A stretch of DNA of 64,000 nt from Enchytraeus crypticus (GCA_905160935.1 CAJHZI010000753.1:15001-79000), one strand, 5' to 3'. Counted from the first letter of the stretch, positions 52,001-64,000 are shown. A program made the numbers and translations. Notes: generated by a model not told the origin, from the sequence alone.

Positions 52001-55000
52001 GTATATGCGCTAGTATATGTGCCTGGTATATTTGCTAGGAAAATGTGCTAGGAAAATGTGCTAGGTATATGTGCTAGGTATATGTGCTATGTATATGTGC
52101 TAGACATATGTGTTAGATATATGTGCTTAGCATATGTGCTGTTCAGAGCTTGAAAGAATTAAATTTCCAGCCTGGATGTATTTGTATGTCTCAGATGATT
52201 TATGTGTGAATTAGATGTTGTCATAGATTTTATACTGCGCTATACCATAGCGGCCTCATGATCATTTTAAAATAAATTCTTTCTTTGTCTCCTTTTTTCT
52301 TACTTTCTCTGCAAATAAAAAAGGTATGTTGAGTGTCTTTTTGTAAAATATAAATTAGTATTTGTTAGAAAAGTAGATCGACAAAACTGACTTGTTTGTC
52401 AGATAAACACCACCTAACATTGACTTCAATGTTAATTTATCTCGAAGCATAGCGTAGGTAGACCAAACAGTCGTGTGCGTTAAGCCCGGCATTCAAACCT
52501 CTAACAACAGGTGTCAAGACCAAATGCTTGATAAATGGACCAAAATTCTAAGTCACTATTCTGTCATTATTCGCTTTATAAAGAAGACTATTTGAACAAT
52601 CTGTAAATAATTTTATCTGCCAAGCTGAATAGCAGACATCTGCGGCATAAACAAGAAAGTGAGAATATAAAAAACGCGACACCATGTAGACAACGGGCAT
52701 CAATCACCCGGTAGCTCATGTCATTCTCAGCTCTAAATTACACTCTTTAGACATCCGAACCCATTCAGATATTCTATATAGGACTAAAGAAGGCTGCTCC
52801 ATGCTTCGCTGATTTAAATGAAGAATCTTCAGGTTGATTTGTTACCAGAGAAGTCCAGGCAATTGTGTATTGTATCTTACATTCGACACTTTGCCACGAG
52901 TGCTTATAAATAGAACCTGTTTAAAAGTCACTTAGATTTCGCTGGCAGCTATTTTCTAGTAGAGATTCGTGCGACTTATTCCATTCTATTCTATTATTTT
53001 ATTTTATTATTATTCTATGAAATATGAACTATAAATCAGTCAGGGTGTTAGCTCTGCAGTGTCGACATATTCATCGTCTAATACCAGACCTATATTGAAA
53101 GAAATATCTGAGCTAAATTCTTGACAAAATATTTCATTTCTCTAATTCTTCTGGAAAATGTTTATATTATAGTGAGCTGGACATAATTTACCAAATAGTC
53201 CACATTAATGTCCTATATTACATTTCTAAGGCGTGCTGTAATTAGCCCACTAAACGCTAAGGCGCTTGTATATAAAACATGCACAGATGCGTTTATAACA
53301 AATACAGTCAAGAATAGCAAACAATCAAATATGTATGAATTTCAAAAAGTGTGATAAATTTCCTAAATACTTATTGTCCTATGTGTTTAGTAACGCTGCT
53401 TTTATTTTCTAATTGAGTTTTGTGTGAAGCCAGATAAATTAAAAGGATAATTTAATGATATATTCCAATGCTAATGATATATTCCAATGCTAATGATATA
53501 TTCCAATGCTAATGATATATTCCAATGCTAATGATATATTCCAATGCTAATGATATATTCCAATGCTAATGATATATTCCAATGCTAATGATATATTCCA
53601 ATGCTAATGATATATTTCAATGCCAATGATATATTTCAATGCTAATGATACATTACAAAGTTAATAATACATTACAAAGTTAATAATACATTACAATGTT
53701 AATAATATATTACAATGTTAATAATATATTACAATGTTAATAATATATTACAATGTTAATAATATATTACAATGTTAATGATATATTACAATGTTAATGA
53801 TATATTACAATGTCCTAATAGCGTAGGGATAACGTCATGAAATTTTAAATTACAGATCCTGAGGTGAATTGAACCCTCGCGGGTTCGAATCCCAGCCGCT
53901 CTGATCTGAGAGTAAAATCTCGGACATTTACTGGACTGGTTACACGGAAAATTGAATAAATTGCCTAACGGTTAAAACATGTGGTATTAAAAAGTGATAG
54001 ATATCAACATAGTTGATCATTTCACTATAATGCGTGTTTACTTTTTACTTATTTTTCAATGCTAATGGTATATTTCAATGCTACTGGGTAAGTTCACAGT
54101 GGCATGGTAAGATCATGAATAGGAATTTGAATTGAGTTTAGATCGATTTATTTTGTGTTGATTGATTAGAACTGAACGGACACTCGACTCCGCAACCTGT
54201 TAACAATCGAGAATCACGCTACATCAGTGAGTAAACAATTTAATGTTCTACATCATATCCAGTGTGATTATACAGCAATTAATGCACTACTTGTATATCA
54301 GTGTTCTATAAGTTTAAATTTCAATTGGATTATGCGGTGCTTTAATTTGATGAACTGAACTGAATAGTATAACAAGTATTGGATAATATTATAGTATTAC
54401 ATTATACGGTAATACAAGTGACATTGTAATGCAAGTAATACAAGTGACATTGTAATGCAAGTAATACAAGTGACATTATAATGCAAGTAATACAAGTGAC
54501 ATTGTAATGCAAGTAATACAAGTGACATTGTAATGCAAGTAATACAAGTGACATTGTACAGTAAATATGTATTAAAATCATTATGTGTTAGATTAGATGT
54601 AAAATTTGCCACAGTCTAACAGAACAAAGATATAATAGATGTCTTCTGATCTATAATAATAAATAATAATAAAGTTTTAACTTCCGTTTCCTCATCCAAG
54701 GACGATGTCAGCGAGGTCCCCACAGCGCACATCACTACAGATCAATTCACCCAGACCAATCTGCAAAAGAAATGTGCTGAGGAGAAGTAAGGTCCTAAAC
54801 GAAAGACAGTTCAATGATCAAAACTGGTCAGGCTAGATCGATATACGGAGGAATTATAAAAAATATAAATCCAACTATGGATGAATACTGATGTTAATTT
54901 ACATTCTTTCTTCGATAAATCAGTAAAGAAAGAGAAAGCTTTGAATGAGTTGTCTAGAAAGCAGTGGTTCAGAAGCTGAGAACTGTAGTGTTACTTCACA

Positions 55001-55715
55001 ACGTTTAACAGAATCGTGTTGAGATAAACTTGCTGATCACGTTCTCTTCTTTGAGAGCTGTAGAAGATATTCATCATCATCATCATCTCCTTCTTCCCTT
55101 GAATCCCAGTTCAGCTTTGCTCGAGATAAAGAAGTTACTAATTGAGGGAATTTTAGACTCGAGCCATTGCTCGGACACTTAAATGTTCTCGAGATAGGAG
55201 AAACTGACGTTAAACAAGGGTTTAGCCTTTATGATGATGATGATGATGATGATGATGACGACGACGATGAAGATGATGATGGCGATGATGATTATAATGA
55301 CGACGACGATGATGATGATGATGATGAGCGTGTATTGCTACAGATGGCAGTGTACCTGAGGATTGCACTGATGTTTGCTACTACAAGTTCAGCCTGTATT
55401 ACAACGCCTCTGATGACACTCTATACTACGACATCTCTGCCCGAGTCAAACCAAATACTCTGACAGGCCTTGGCATGAAGATCAATGGCTCAAACGTATG
55501 CATGCTGGAATTTACATCAATCAATCAATCAATCAATCAATCAACCAGCCTACCGATGGAGCAGTAATCAATCAATCAATCAATCAGTCTACCGATGAAG
55601 CAGTAATCAATCAGTCAATATGTCACTTAATCGACCAATCAAAAAGTGAATCATCACAAATCATCATACAAGATCAATAAATACTTGAGATAAATTGATC
55701 AGTTAGTCAAACAAT

Positions 55716-55764
<49 letters not shown>

Positions 55765-56118
55765 ATATATATATACAGTATAATCTTATCATATATATAT
55801 ATATATATTCTATATATATATATAATTCATGCTTGGCCCGCTATACAGTGATATATAGTTTTAAACTATATATTATATCTATACATATATATCCTTTAAT
55901 TATACAGTACTATATATAATCATATATCATATAATATCTATACTATATACTATATTCTACCTTATATATATTATACAGTATAGATATAGATATATATTAT
56001 ATATCTCTATAATATATTAATTTCATTGCTTGGCCAGGCTTCCCGTGATATAATCTATATATATATATTCTCTATAGTAGATATTAGTATAGTATATATA
56101 ATACTTTATAGCTATACA

Positions 56119-56166
<48 letters not shown>

Positions 56167-56654
56167 TATATATATATAATTTCATTGTTTGGCCAGGCTA
56201 TACAGTGAAATATCAAGCTTCAATATAAATGTACATATAGAATCGCTTCGTTAAAAGATAATAATTTAAATTAAAATGAAGTGAAATATATATATATAGT
56301 AAAACAAAAACTTTAAAATATTATTAATGAAAGCAGCTTCATGTTTTTCTGAAGTGAGGTTAACAAGTATCATCACAACGTTGCTGTTGTTATTGTTGCT
56401 AATGATGTTGTTGTTGTTGTTGTTGTGTCCACTAAAGTGAGATGAACAAGTATCACCACAGCGCTGTTGCTGTTGTTATTGTTGTTGTTGTTGCTATTGC
56501 TGTTGTTTTTGTTGTATAGGAGGAAGATTGGCTCTTCGCTTCTGTGGATGAGACGGGAAAAATGACTTCCATGGATTCGTGAGTGACTTTCTCGCCACTA
56601 TTGATGATCCATAGCTAAAGACAGAGAGAGAAACAGAGACAGATACCGAGACAG

Positions 56655-56709
<55 letters not shown>

Positions 56710-59242
56710 CACGTTTATTCTTAATAACCCTGTCAGATATCAGAAGCTTGTAGTATAACGTTAAAGGCAAACATTATACAAATTAACATAATGCACTGGA
56801 TACGAGACGTGTAAAGAGCCTTAAATCAATTATCCAGCATGGCGACCACCAGTGAGGACGTGGTCCAATCTAGCTGACCTATCTAGCTGACCTATCTATA
56901 TCCTATCCATAGTCCTATCTAGCTCTTCCAATCTATGTCCTATCTGGCTCTACCAATCTATGTCCTATCTAGCTCTACCAATCTATGTCCTATCTGGCTC
57001 TACCAATCTATGTCCTATCTGGCTCTACTAATCTATGTCCTATCTGGCTCTACCAATCTATGTCCTATCTAGCTCTACCTATCTATGTCCTATCTAGCTG
57101 ACCTATCTATGTCCTATATAGCTCTACATATCTATGTCCTATCTAGCTGACCTATCTATGTCCTATATAGTTTACCTATATATGTCCTATCCATAGTCCT
57201 ATCTAGTTGACCCCACTCTATGCGCAGGTTTCGTAACTCGACGGGGCAGTGGCTGGCAGACAGTGTGGATGACTATAGGAACGTGGTGATGACGTACACA
57301 GATGGCGTGCTACACATCACCTGCACGAGAGCTGCTGATACAGGTGACGTCACGAGAGACATCTCCTTCCACAACGCCAACGTCTTCCTCATGCCGCAGA
57401 TACAGTACCCAGTTAGTGGTGAGTAGCAACAACAGCAGCATGTACAACAACAACTGTAGCAACGATAGCAACAACTACTGTAGCAATATTAACTGCAACA
57501 ATAACTATATAGCGACATTAACACTAACAGTACTGTAGTATCATGAATAAAACTAATAATTTTAGTAGAAACAACAATAACAAAGACGAGCAACAAACCA
57601 ACAAAGGAGTCGTAAAAAATAGGAAAAGTAGCAACAGCAAGAGAGAACTAGAGAACTATGTTTTATTTCAAAAATACACTCAAATATGCACACGCACTAG
57701 GCCGTCAAAGAGGTTTAAAAAACCTATCTAGTTGATCACCCATCATGCATGCATAAAAGAACAACAACAAATTCAACAGGAACCGCATTAACTTGAAGAA
57801 CAACGACAACACTGTATAAAAACAATAAACTAGCCGCAACAACAATTCAACAACAGTGACAGCAGTTCAACAGAACAACTCCAACAGCAGAAACAACAAT
57901 ACGAAACAACAGCAGCAACAAGACAGCAACAACAACATGTTAACGGGCATGTATTTTCAATGTTGCAGAAGAGCCACAGACTGGCTCTACTACACCGGCC
58001 GAGGTTCAAACTCCGCCCCCGCCTCAACCCTACACGCTCAGTTAGTTTTGCTACCACTATATTATTAGAAAGCTGGTAAAGATAATGTTACGTCTGATTC
58101 CTCACTCGAAAGCGATGTCAATGACGAGCGAGCCCAAGATTTGAATCCCGCACATACTTATCCACGGTCGAGTATCTTGCCGTCATCGTCACTGGCTCCA
58201 GCCGATTATATTATTGATTATAATATATTTATTATAATTATTATAATATATTTATTATAATTATTATAATATATTTATTATAATTATTATAATATATTTA
58301 TTTATTATAATTATTATAATATATTTATTATAATTATTATAATATATTTATTATAATTATTATAATATATTTATTATAATTATTATAATATATTTATTAT
58401 AATTATTATAATATATTTATTATAATTATTATAATATATTTATTATAATTATTATAGTCGATTACATTAGCCCTTGTGATGGTATTACTCTGTTGTAATC
58501 ATAACAAAAGTGAAATGATCAACCATGTTGATATCTATCACTTTCAATAACACATCTTTAAACCGTTCGGTAATTTAGACTATTTTCCGTATAACCAGTT
58601 CAGTGAATGTCCGAGATTTTACTCTCAGATCAGCGCGGCTGGGATTCGAACCCACGATGGTTCAATTCACCACAGGGTCTGTCATTTAAAACTTCATGGC
58701 GTTATCGACATTCTAACTAATGCGCAATTGAGACTTTTGTATGAGAACAAGGTCAAATTTAGTATATCTTTATATATGTATAATTAATTAATTTTAGTAC
58801 TTTTTGAATTTTTGAAATGGATCATCGTTTAATCTCAAAGGTGTAATTATTTCGAATTTATTCTAAGTGAAATTATGCTTTTTAGTTTAAAAGTTAATAT
58901 TTTATATCTGACAGTAGTGGAAAAATTGGAATTTAGAGCTAGGGGAAGGTCAGAATTTTTCGGGCTCCCTTGTAATGTATTTACAAATCTCCTAGAATAT
59001 GATGTGGGCCCCTAGCATGGGAACGCACCTCTAATAAATGATCGAGAGCATGCGGAACTGAGCTCCTCTGCTTTCCCTCCACTGTGATCACCGACTCTGG
59101 CAGGACGTTATGTATGATCATTTTTCCTTTACCGACTCTAAGTGTGTGCTTTTAGCAAAATGTAGCAATTTATAATTAACTTATTGTGTTACAAATTGCA
59201 AGTGATTGTTTCACAACAAGAGTTATAACTGTAGTCATAGCA

Positions 59243-59296
<54 letters not shown>

Positions 59297-59677
59297 GGAG
59301 AGAGAGAAAGGGAGAAAGGAAGGGGGGGAAATAAGGTGAGAAAGAGAGGGATAGAGAGACAGAAGGAGAAAAAAATTCATTCAGGACTTCTGCCAAAGGC
59401 GAGCTGTAGTATCATGTTTACTGTTCATCGATATTTAATAAGTAGACCTATATTGATTAGTTTAATTACTTAATGATTCTAACGATTGATTGATTGATTC
59501 AGATTATCGCTATCCCACGGATTGTGAGGATTCAGTGTGTGTGTACAGGATCAGCATCACAGTGGACGAGGCTCATGGAGTGATCCAGTTCCTAATCCAC
59601 GCCAAGCAGTCCAGAGATAAGTGGTCCGGGGTCGGGTTCGGAAAGGAAAACGTGCCGGTATGTATTTATTATAAATA

Positions 59678-59713
<36 letters not shown>

Positions 59714-59757
59714 TTATATATATATACACGTATATAATATATTCAGTATATATACAC

Positions 59758-59797
<40 letters not shown>

Positions 59798-59842
59798 TTA
59801 TATATATATACACGTATATAATATATTCAGTATATATACACG

Positions 59843-59922
<80 letters not shown>

Positions 59923-61627
59923 TAAGAATGATGTAATTGGTGTAATTTATTCTGTAATGATTGATGTGTATGTGATTTATATAATTTATGTGATTGATGT
60001 GATTTTTGTGATGTACGTAATTTATGCGACTTTTGCTGTTTAGTGACTTCATGTAATTTATTGTGTTATGTATCAGGAACAAGACTGGATCGTTGGATGG
60101 ATTGATAGTGAAAACAATAAAACTCTATTGGACACGTGAGTCCTTGATTTGCTAATCGTACCTCCATTGATCTATTGATTGATCTTGATTTACTAATTGT
60201 GCCTCTCTTGATCGATTGATTGATTTTGATTTACTAATTGTACCTCTCTTGATCGATTGATTGATTTTGATTTACTAATTGTACCTCTACTGATCTATTG
60301 ATTGATCTTAATTTACTAATAGTACCTCTATTGATTGATTGATTGATCTTGATTTGCTAATTGTACCTCTATTGATCTATTGATTGATCTTGATTTACTA
60401 ATTGTACCTCTATTGATCGATTGATTGATCTTGATTTACTAATTGTACCTCTATTGATTCGTGATACAGATTTAAAATTTGGCAGGTTTGCTCACGTGCT
60501 CAATTGGTTAATTAGTTATAAATAGCTTAGAGGATATTTGTATAAAGCTTAACAGCACTGTTGCTAAAAGTATTTAAGTTATATCCCTGGATGTGTCCGG
60601 GCCACTTAGGAATAGATTAAACGAAAGATTTACGTGTCGTAACAGGCGACTAAGCCAGAACTGAGGAAGGTAACGGGAAGCTCCTGCAATCAGAGATGTC
60701 ATGAAGACATTACTTGGTGAGGTTGTCTTATTGCTTGATTGATCTACTGATTAATTGATTGATTTTTGCGAAGTTATCGATTGCATAATAAGCTGCTTGC
60801 AGTCGACCCAGAGTAGAGTGTTGTAATTGATTGGAAGAATTATTGATTTGCTAATTGATTTATTGATTGATTGACTGTTGCGCAGATATCGAAATAGTTA
60901 CGGAACGTTCGTGGTGGATCCAGAGCGAAACCTGCAGGATTGGGACATCACTTATGACGTGGACACTCTCATCATCAACTGCTCACGACTCATCGACACG
61001 GGTGACACTACGCACGACTTTACATTCTACGACGTGCGCGTCATCTACATGCCGCTATTTGGAGGCAGCTACGGTCCTGAACAACAGTTTAATCCGCCGG
61101 ACCAGCCGCCGCAGCAGCAAGACAATGAGGGTTAGTGCTCAATCAGTTAATGCATTAGTAACTCTATTAATTAGGCAATCGATCAATCATTTAATAGGTA
61201 TACCATTCAGCGAACATGTGGCTGAAGCCAGTGGCGAAGTCGGTAAGATACTCGACCGCCGATCAGTATGCTCGGCATTCAAATCCTGGGATCGTCCGTC
61301 ACTGACGTTGCATTCAAGTGAGGAAACTGAAGTTAACTTTAGTTTTTAGCTTTTTAGCTTTTCAATCTTACAAACAGTACTCAAGCTGATGTTCAGCTAG
61401 GAGCTAACTCTTTAACATGCTGTCAATAAAATAATCCATCAGTCCACAAGTAGACTGTTGTTTGCCAGATAATCAATCAATCAGTCAGTAAGTCAATAGG
61501 CAAATAGATTCATCCATTAGGCGTTTAGTTGTGCTAGCATAAAGTCTTCTTTCAACCGACCTATGAAGCGATGCGCTCTTAAATGAATCTCTCTTCTCTC
61601 TTCAGTGCACTGTCAAATGGCAGGTTC

Positions 61628-61708
<81 letters not shown>

Positions 61709-63670
61709 GTATATAATCAGATATATATCCGTCTCTAAACCATAATAGTTAATTTAAGCTTTAATCTTTTTTTGATTGATTTACAGTTCCTACAAACCCA
61801 CCTGTCCCGTCTACAACTGATGCGGGTAAGTTTATTTAAAAAAATAAATCTTCTGCATATCCCCTTAAATCCAAGTTTAGTTAGTGTTGTAATAAATTTT
61901 GTAATTTAATAAAATTTGATATGCCTGCGGTTGTCCATGATCACATCGAGTTATATAAAAGCAAATAATTGTTCTTTCTATTTGTGTTTTCTTGCATTTG
62001 CTTGTCATATATTCCAATGATAAAATGAATCAATAGCTCTTGAATTTAAGTACATATATAATATGTCTTAGTAGCGTATGGGTAATTTCATGAATTTCTA
62101 ATGACAGATCCTGAGGTGAATTGAACCCTCGTGGGTTCAAATCCCAGCCGCGCTGATCTGGGAGTTAAATCTCGGATATTCACTGGACTGGATATACGGA
62201 ATATGGTTTAAATGATCTAATGGCTTAAACATGTCGTATAAAAAAGTGAAAGATATCATGGTAGTTAATCATTTCACTATAGTGCGTATTTACTCCTTTA
62301 CTAGCGCAGAACTGACACGATGCTAGAATTAGTTCACCTGTCACGTTACGTTGCAGGATAAAATAATCAATCACTGCTAAATTACGTGTAGAGCGATGAT
62401 CTACATGTAGATCTACGTACAGACGATAAGCTTAGATAGAATATCTACTCTTCCTTTTCAATTCTTCATTGCATTTAGTTGCGTTGCTTTTCATCTTATC
62501 GTATTGCATTATATCTTATCGTTTTGAAAATCATGGTTTATCACTGTGTTGCACGTATATTTCAGGCACGGCTGCTCTAGAAACGACGACTGTTATCCCT
62601 GACTACGATGATGACTTCTACACTAATGGTAAGAACTACTTGTAGACTAATTTTAAGAACTACTTCTAGACTAATGGTAATAACTACTTGTACACTAATT
62701 TTAGGAACTACTTCTACACTAATGGTAAGAACTACTTGTATACTAATGGTAAGAACTACTCTATACCATGGTATGAATAAAGCCTACTTCTTGTAGTTTC
62801 TTTCAGTTGGTCAAGAATTTATTATTTACTTTGAATTAACAGTCGCGTGGTCTGCCCTCCAATTAACGGAGCATAAATGAAGTAAATTAACTTAAAATTT
62901 GAATTCAATAATGAAAAGCTAAAAAGACAATTTTAACATCAGTTTCCTCACTCGAAAGCAATGTCAGTGATGGGCGAGCCCAGGATTTGAACCCCGCACA
63001 TACTGATCCGCGGTCGAGTATCTTACCGACATCGCCACTGGTTCCAGCCAATTATGCTAGTAATGCTTGATTAACACCTGAACTACATACACTATTAGTA
63101 TTGGAGAAGTTAAAATTACTACTAATAATCACGTAATGAAATTTAGCTATTTCATGTTAATATTAACTGTGTTAGTTATTAATTATTTAAAGCTAATGAA
63201 TTAGAGCTTACGTAGATTAAATGCTTGTTGGTTTGTATTTCAGCATATTGTTATCCATATAACTGCGCATCACATGCCTGTCAATACTGCGCCATGTGGA
63301 AGTTCACGATATACCGCGTCTTCTTTAGAATCAGGTTTCGAGGTTACGGCTGGTTCGGTATCGGATTTTGTCCATACAGGAATAACGTAAGTTAATAATC
63401 AATCAATCAGCAAATTAAGAGTCCTTTGAATTGTTCTTTTTATTTGCTTTTTAGTTGGTGTACATGTACAAATCAATGAACTCCTGAAATTGTGTGCCGG
63501 TTTTATAGAATTCATATGCATTTTGTTTAATAATTGTATATTAATAAAAGGAATGTTTTGTTTTGTAAAACTGACTATATTAACGAAGCTGCACATTGAA
63601 TCTGCATTGCTTGATTGTTACAGAAAGATGCTGACTGGAAATACTTCTATAGAGGACATTACAGAGACTG
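49059..63670 (+). CDS. Secreted protein with tandem DOMON-like modules (partial, continues past right edge)
   Basis: Exons 49059..49152, 50241..50282, 55344..55495, 56520..56578, 57228..57418, 57969..58040, 59503..59657, 60077..60135, 60886..61130, 61787..61825, 62566..62628, 63244..63386, 63624..63670; all GT-AG with consistent phases, 1361 nt. Exon 1 encodes a signal peptide ([17 protein letters not shown]). Exon 2 is a Ser/Thr linker. Module 1 (exons 3-5): [43 protein letters not shown]. Exon 6 is a Pro/Thr linker (QTPPPPQPY). Module 2 (exons 7-9): [48 protein letters not shown]. Exons 10-11 are Thr-rich linkers. Module 3 begins in exons 12-13 ([14 protein letters not shown]). The W-x-GVGF, D-W-hydrophobic and C-x-R-x2-x-TGD pattern is that of DOMON domains, extracellular heme- or sugar-binding beta-sandwiches. 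Ligand unknown. The start could be further upstream, since the frame stays open to 48990. Confidence 0.85.
50498..50718. mobile_element. Short inverted-repeat element (MITE-like), copy 1
   Basis: Left end CAGGTCCGGATTTACCATGA, right end reverse-complements to CAGTGCCAGATTTAGACC, with G/C runs inside (GGGCCCCGGGGCCCC). A second copy is at 50876-51070 (GGCCCGGATTTACCATGAAG to CTTCAGGCCCC). Both keep AAGGGTTA(T/C)CACTACCCT. CAG-type termini suggest hAT ancestry. It lies in DOMON intron 2. Confidence 0.6.
50719..50876 (+). repeat. Tandem repeat between the two MITE copies
   Basis: Four to five units of about 35 bp: TAGTACAGCATAGTATGCAC plus TGGTACGGTTTGC. Confidence 0.85.
51435..52145 (+). repeat. 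Minisatellite TATGTGCTAGG, interrupted by a SINE
   Basis: Roughly 45 units of 13-15 bp. A minus-strand SINE family 2 copy (51496-51635) lies inside the array, whose units continue on both sides. Confidence 0.88.
52146..53450. other. DOMON intron 2, no feature recognised
   Basis: AT-rich sequence without long ORF or visible repeat. Confidence 0.5.
53455..53811 (+). repeat. Minisatellite, 19-bp unit, two adjacent variants
   Basis: ATGATATATTCCAATGCTA units (53455-53640) change to ATAATATATTACAATGTTA units (53640-53810). A SINE family 1 copy begins at the last unit (53812), and a few ATGCTAATGGTATATTTCA units appear after it at 54057-54082, so the SINE inserted into the array. Confidence 0.92.
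53812..54048 (+). repeat. tRNA-derived SINE, family 1
   Basis: B box GGGTTCGAATCCCAGCCG intact; ends ATGCGTGTTTACTTTT. Confidence 0.8.
54405..54560 (+). repeat. Tandem repeat, 26-bp unit
   Basis: Six units of AATACAAGTGACATTGTAAT-GCAAGT. Confidence 0.92.
54645..55340 (+). repeat. TAA-linked repeat, GAT-tailed fragment and (GAT)n/(GAC)n before DOMON exon 3
   Basis: (TAA)n unit at 54650-54718, GAT-family fragment 55070-55115, a SINE-derived piece with CTCGAGATAGGAGAAACTGA at 55180, and a GAT/GAC run 55228-55325 ending about 18 bp before the exon 3 acceptor. The Asp-rich 98-aa ORF joins the run to exon 3 out of frame. Confidence 0.65.
55516..56195. repeat. (ATCA)n then multiple (AT)n tracts, DOMON intron 3
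   Basis: ATCA repeats 55516-55625. AT runs at 55715-55775, 55790-55825 and 56115-56180. A unit with TTTCATTGCTTGGCCAGGCT is repeated three times (about 55827, 56020, 56178). Confidence 0.8.
56340..56515 (+). repeat. GTTGTT repeat with a duplicated 100-bp unit before DOMON exon 4
   Basis: Two copies of AAGTGAG-TAACAAGTATCA-CACA followed by GCTGTTGTTATTGTTG, the second leading into the exon 4 acceptor. Confidence 0.75.
56625..57210 (+). repeat. (GA)n and a 25-bp minisatellite in DOMON intron 4
   Basis: GA run 56655-56706; then about 13 units of TATGTCCTATCTGGCTCTAC-CAATC with variants from 56868 to 57205, stopping just before the exon 5 acceptor. Confidence 0.9.
57419..57968 (+). repeat. AAC/CAA-rich DOMON intron 5
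   Basis: AACAACAGCAGC-type low-complexity sequence over most of the intron. Asn/Gln-rich ORFs here are artefacts. Confidence 0.7.
58074..58204 (-). repeat. tRNA-derived SINE, family 2
   Basis: Reverse complement has GGGATTCAAATCTTGGGC (weak B box) and the TCGGTAAG region altered. Confidence 0.7.
58206..58458. repeat. Minisatellite, 25-bp AT-only unit
   Basis: About ten nearly identical units of TATAATATATTTATTATAAT-TATTA. Confidence 0.93.
58505..58735 (-). repeat. tRNA-derived SINE, family 1
   Basis: Reverse complement carries GGTTCGAATCCCAGCCGCG. Confidence 0.8.
58915..59370. repeat. MITE-like fragment and (GA)n tract, DOMON intron 6
   Basis: 58915-59040 resembles the 50498 elements (GTAGTGGAAAAATTGGAATT, GTGGGCCCCTAGC). 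The GA tract spans 59245-59370. Confidence 0.5.
59685..59922. repeat. (AT)n with duplicated 120-bp unit, DOMON intron 7
   Basis: AT runs separated by TATACACGTATATAATATAT and TTCAGTATATATACACG, with the block present twice. Confidence 0.9.
60138..60465 (+). repeat. Tandem repeat, 55-60-bp unit, directly after DOMON exon 8
   Basis: Six units of TTGATTTACTAATTGTACCT plus CTATTGATC and ATTGATTGATC. The first unit starts about 5 bp inside the intron; no exon sequence is copied. Confidence 0.9.
61211..61357 (+). repeat. tRNA-derived SINE, family 2
   Basis: A box AGTGGCGAAGTCGGTAAGA intact; B box altered (GGCATTCAAATCCTGG). The 160-aa ORF joins exon 9 in a wrong frame to this SINE. Confidence 0.85.
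61580..61708 (+). repeat. LINE-tail fragment followed by (AT)n
   Basis: CTCTCTTCAGTGCACTGTCA-AATGGCAGGTTC, then a long AT run. Confidence 0.7.
62064..62297 (+). repeat. tRNA-derived SINE, family 1
   Basis: GGGTTCAAATCCCAGCCGCG; ends near GTGCGTATTTACTCC. Confidence 0.8.
62629..62775 (+). repeat. Tandem copies of the DOMON exon 11 3' end and donor
   Basis: Five to six units of 24-25 bp: GAACTACTTCTACACTAATG-GTAA. The exon itself ends GACTTCTACACTAATG before the donor GTAAGAAC, so the array repeats the exon end together with its 5' splice site. Three units keep AATGGTAA; others carry ATTTTAAGA or ATTTTAGGA. Confidence 0.92.
62925..63052 (-). repeat. tRNA-derived SINE, family 2
   Basis: Reverse complement: ACTGGCGATGTCGGTAAG region and GGGTTCAAATCCTGGGC, both boxes good. 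Confidence 0.85.
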
Positions 63671-63785
63671 GTCAGTCCTCAATACATATTCTGCCTCAAG
63701 TCAAATATTTATCATATTTACTTTTCAGTGCCAGAATTATTTTAATGAGAAAATTTAATATAATTTTGTTAAACCTAAATCAGAA

Positions 63786-63910
63786 AGGGCACTAGTTTGG
63801 TTAGCGTCAAGGCTCTAGAAATCGCTACAACAGTTTTAAAAAGAATGGGAAAGTGAAGGTCTATAAGTATCCAGAAAAACTGGAATTCGAAGGATGATGA
63901 TGCTGATGTT
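63786..63910 (+). repeat. GAT-tailed SINE, DOMON intron 13
   Basis: GGGCACTAGTTTGGTTAGCG, CTCTAGAAATCGCTACAAC, GGAATTCGAAGGATGATGAT. The rest of 63671-64000 shows nothing else. Confidence 0.55.
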
Positions 63911-64000
63911 GAATATAATTTAGTTAAATTGCTACTAAATGCGAAGCATAAACAAACAAGGAAATATTTATTTTATAGTATCAATGGCAAATCACTGCAG

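Noticed and set aside
55167..55463. Asp-rich 98-aa ORF
   Set aside because: A GAT/GAC trinucleotide run joined out of frame to DOMON exon 3.
60867..61349. 160-aa ORF over DOMON exon 9
   Set aside because: Wrong frame of exon 9 continuing into a SINE; the homologous frame is the one starting at the acceptor before 60886.

Overview
The window looks like nuclear DNA of an invertebrate animal. It is AT-rich by eye, its genes are split by many short GT-AG introns, and it holds a mitochondrial fatty-acid oxidation gene and an ETS-type transcription factor (a family restricted to animals). It is crowded with microsatellites, minisatellites, SINEs and decayed LINEs. I cannot assign a phylum from sequence alone. 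Exons were assembled by hand from homology, splice sites and reading-frame phase, because most are too short to appear as long ORFs.

Layout. (1) 91-1766, minus strand: first three coding exons of a medium-chain acyl-CoA dehydrogenase (MCAD/ACADM) paralogue that runs off the left edge. (2) 1767-4183: a 2.4 kb divergent intergenic region with one tRNA-derived SINE. (3) 4184-12078, plus strand: a complete 11-exon ACADM gene, predicted 424 aa, arranged head-to-head with the first. (4) 12.1-27 kb: no host gene recognised; repeats, an intronless ABCF2 gene fragment sitting in a palindrome, and a hAT-like element with an internal minisatellite. (5) 27.1-33.9 kb, plus: a six-exon ETS factor with an AT-hook, predicted 422 aa, with a TATA promoter. 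(6) 34-49 kb: tandem arrays and a nested pair of LINEs (one LINE inserted inside the reverse transcriptase of another). (7) 49.06-63.67 kb, plus: at least 13 exons of a secreted protein with repeated DOMON-like modules, running off the right edge.

The most unusual signal is that introns of two unrelated genes carry tandem, degenerate copies of the adjacent exon edge with its splice site. In ACADM the 5' ends of exons 2, 6, 9, 10 and 11 are copied upstream (those of 2, 6, 9 and 11 with their acceptors), and the stop-codon end is copied downstream. In the DOMON gene the 3' end and donor of exon 11 are copied downstream. This suggests a local process of tandem duplication seeded at exon-intron boundaries, which lengthens introns and creates decoy splice sites.

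The three host genes (mitochondrial beta-oxidation, transcription, extracellular DOMON protein) show no obvious functional link. The window is an ordinary animal gene neighbourhood whose interest lies in its repeat and duplication history.
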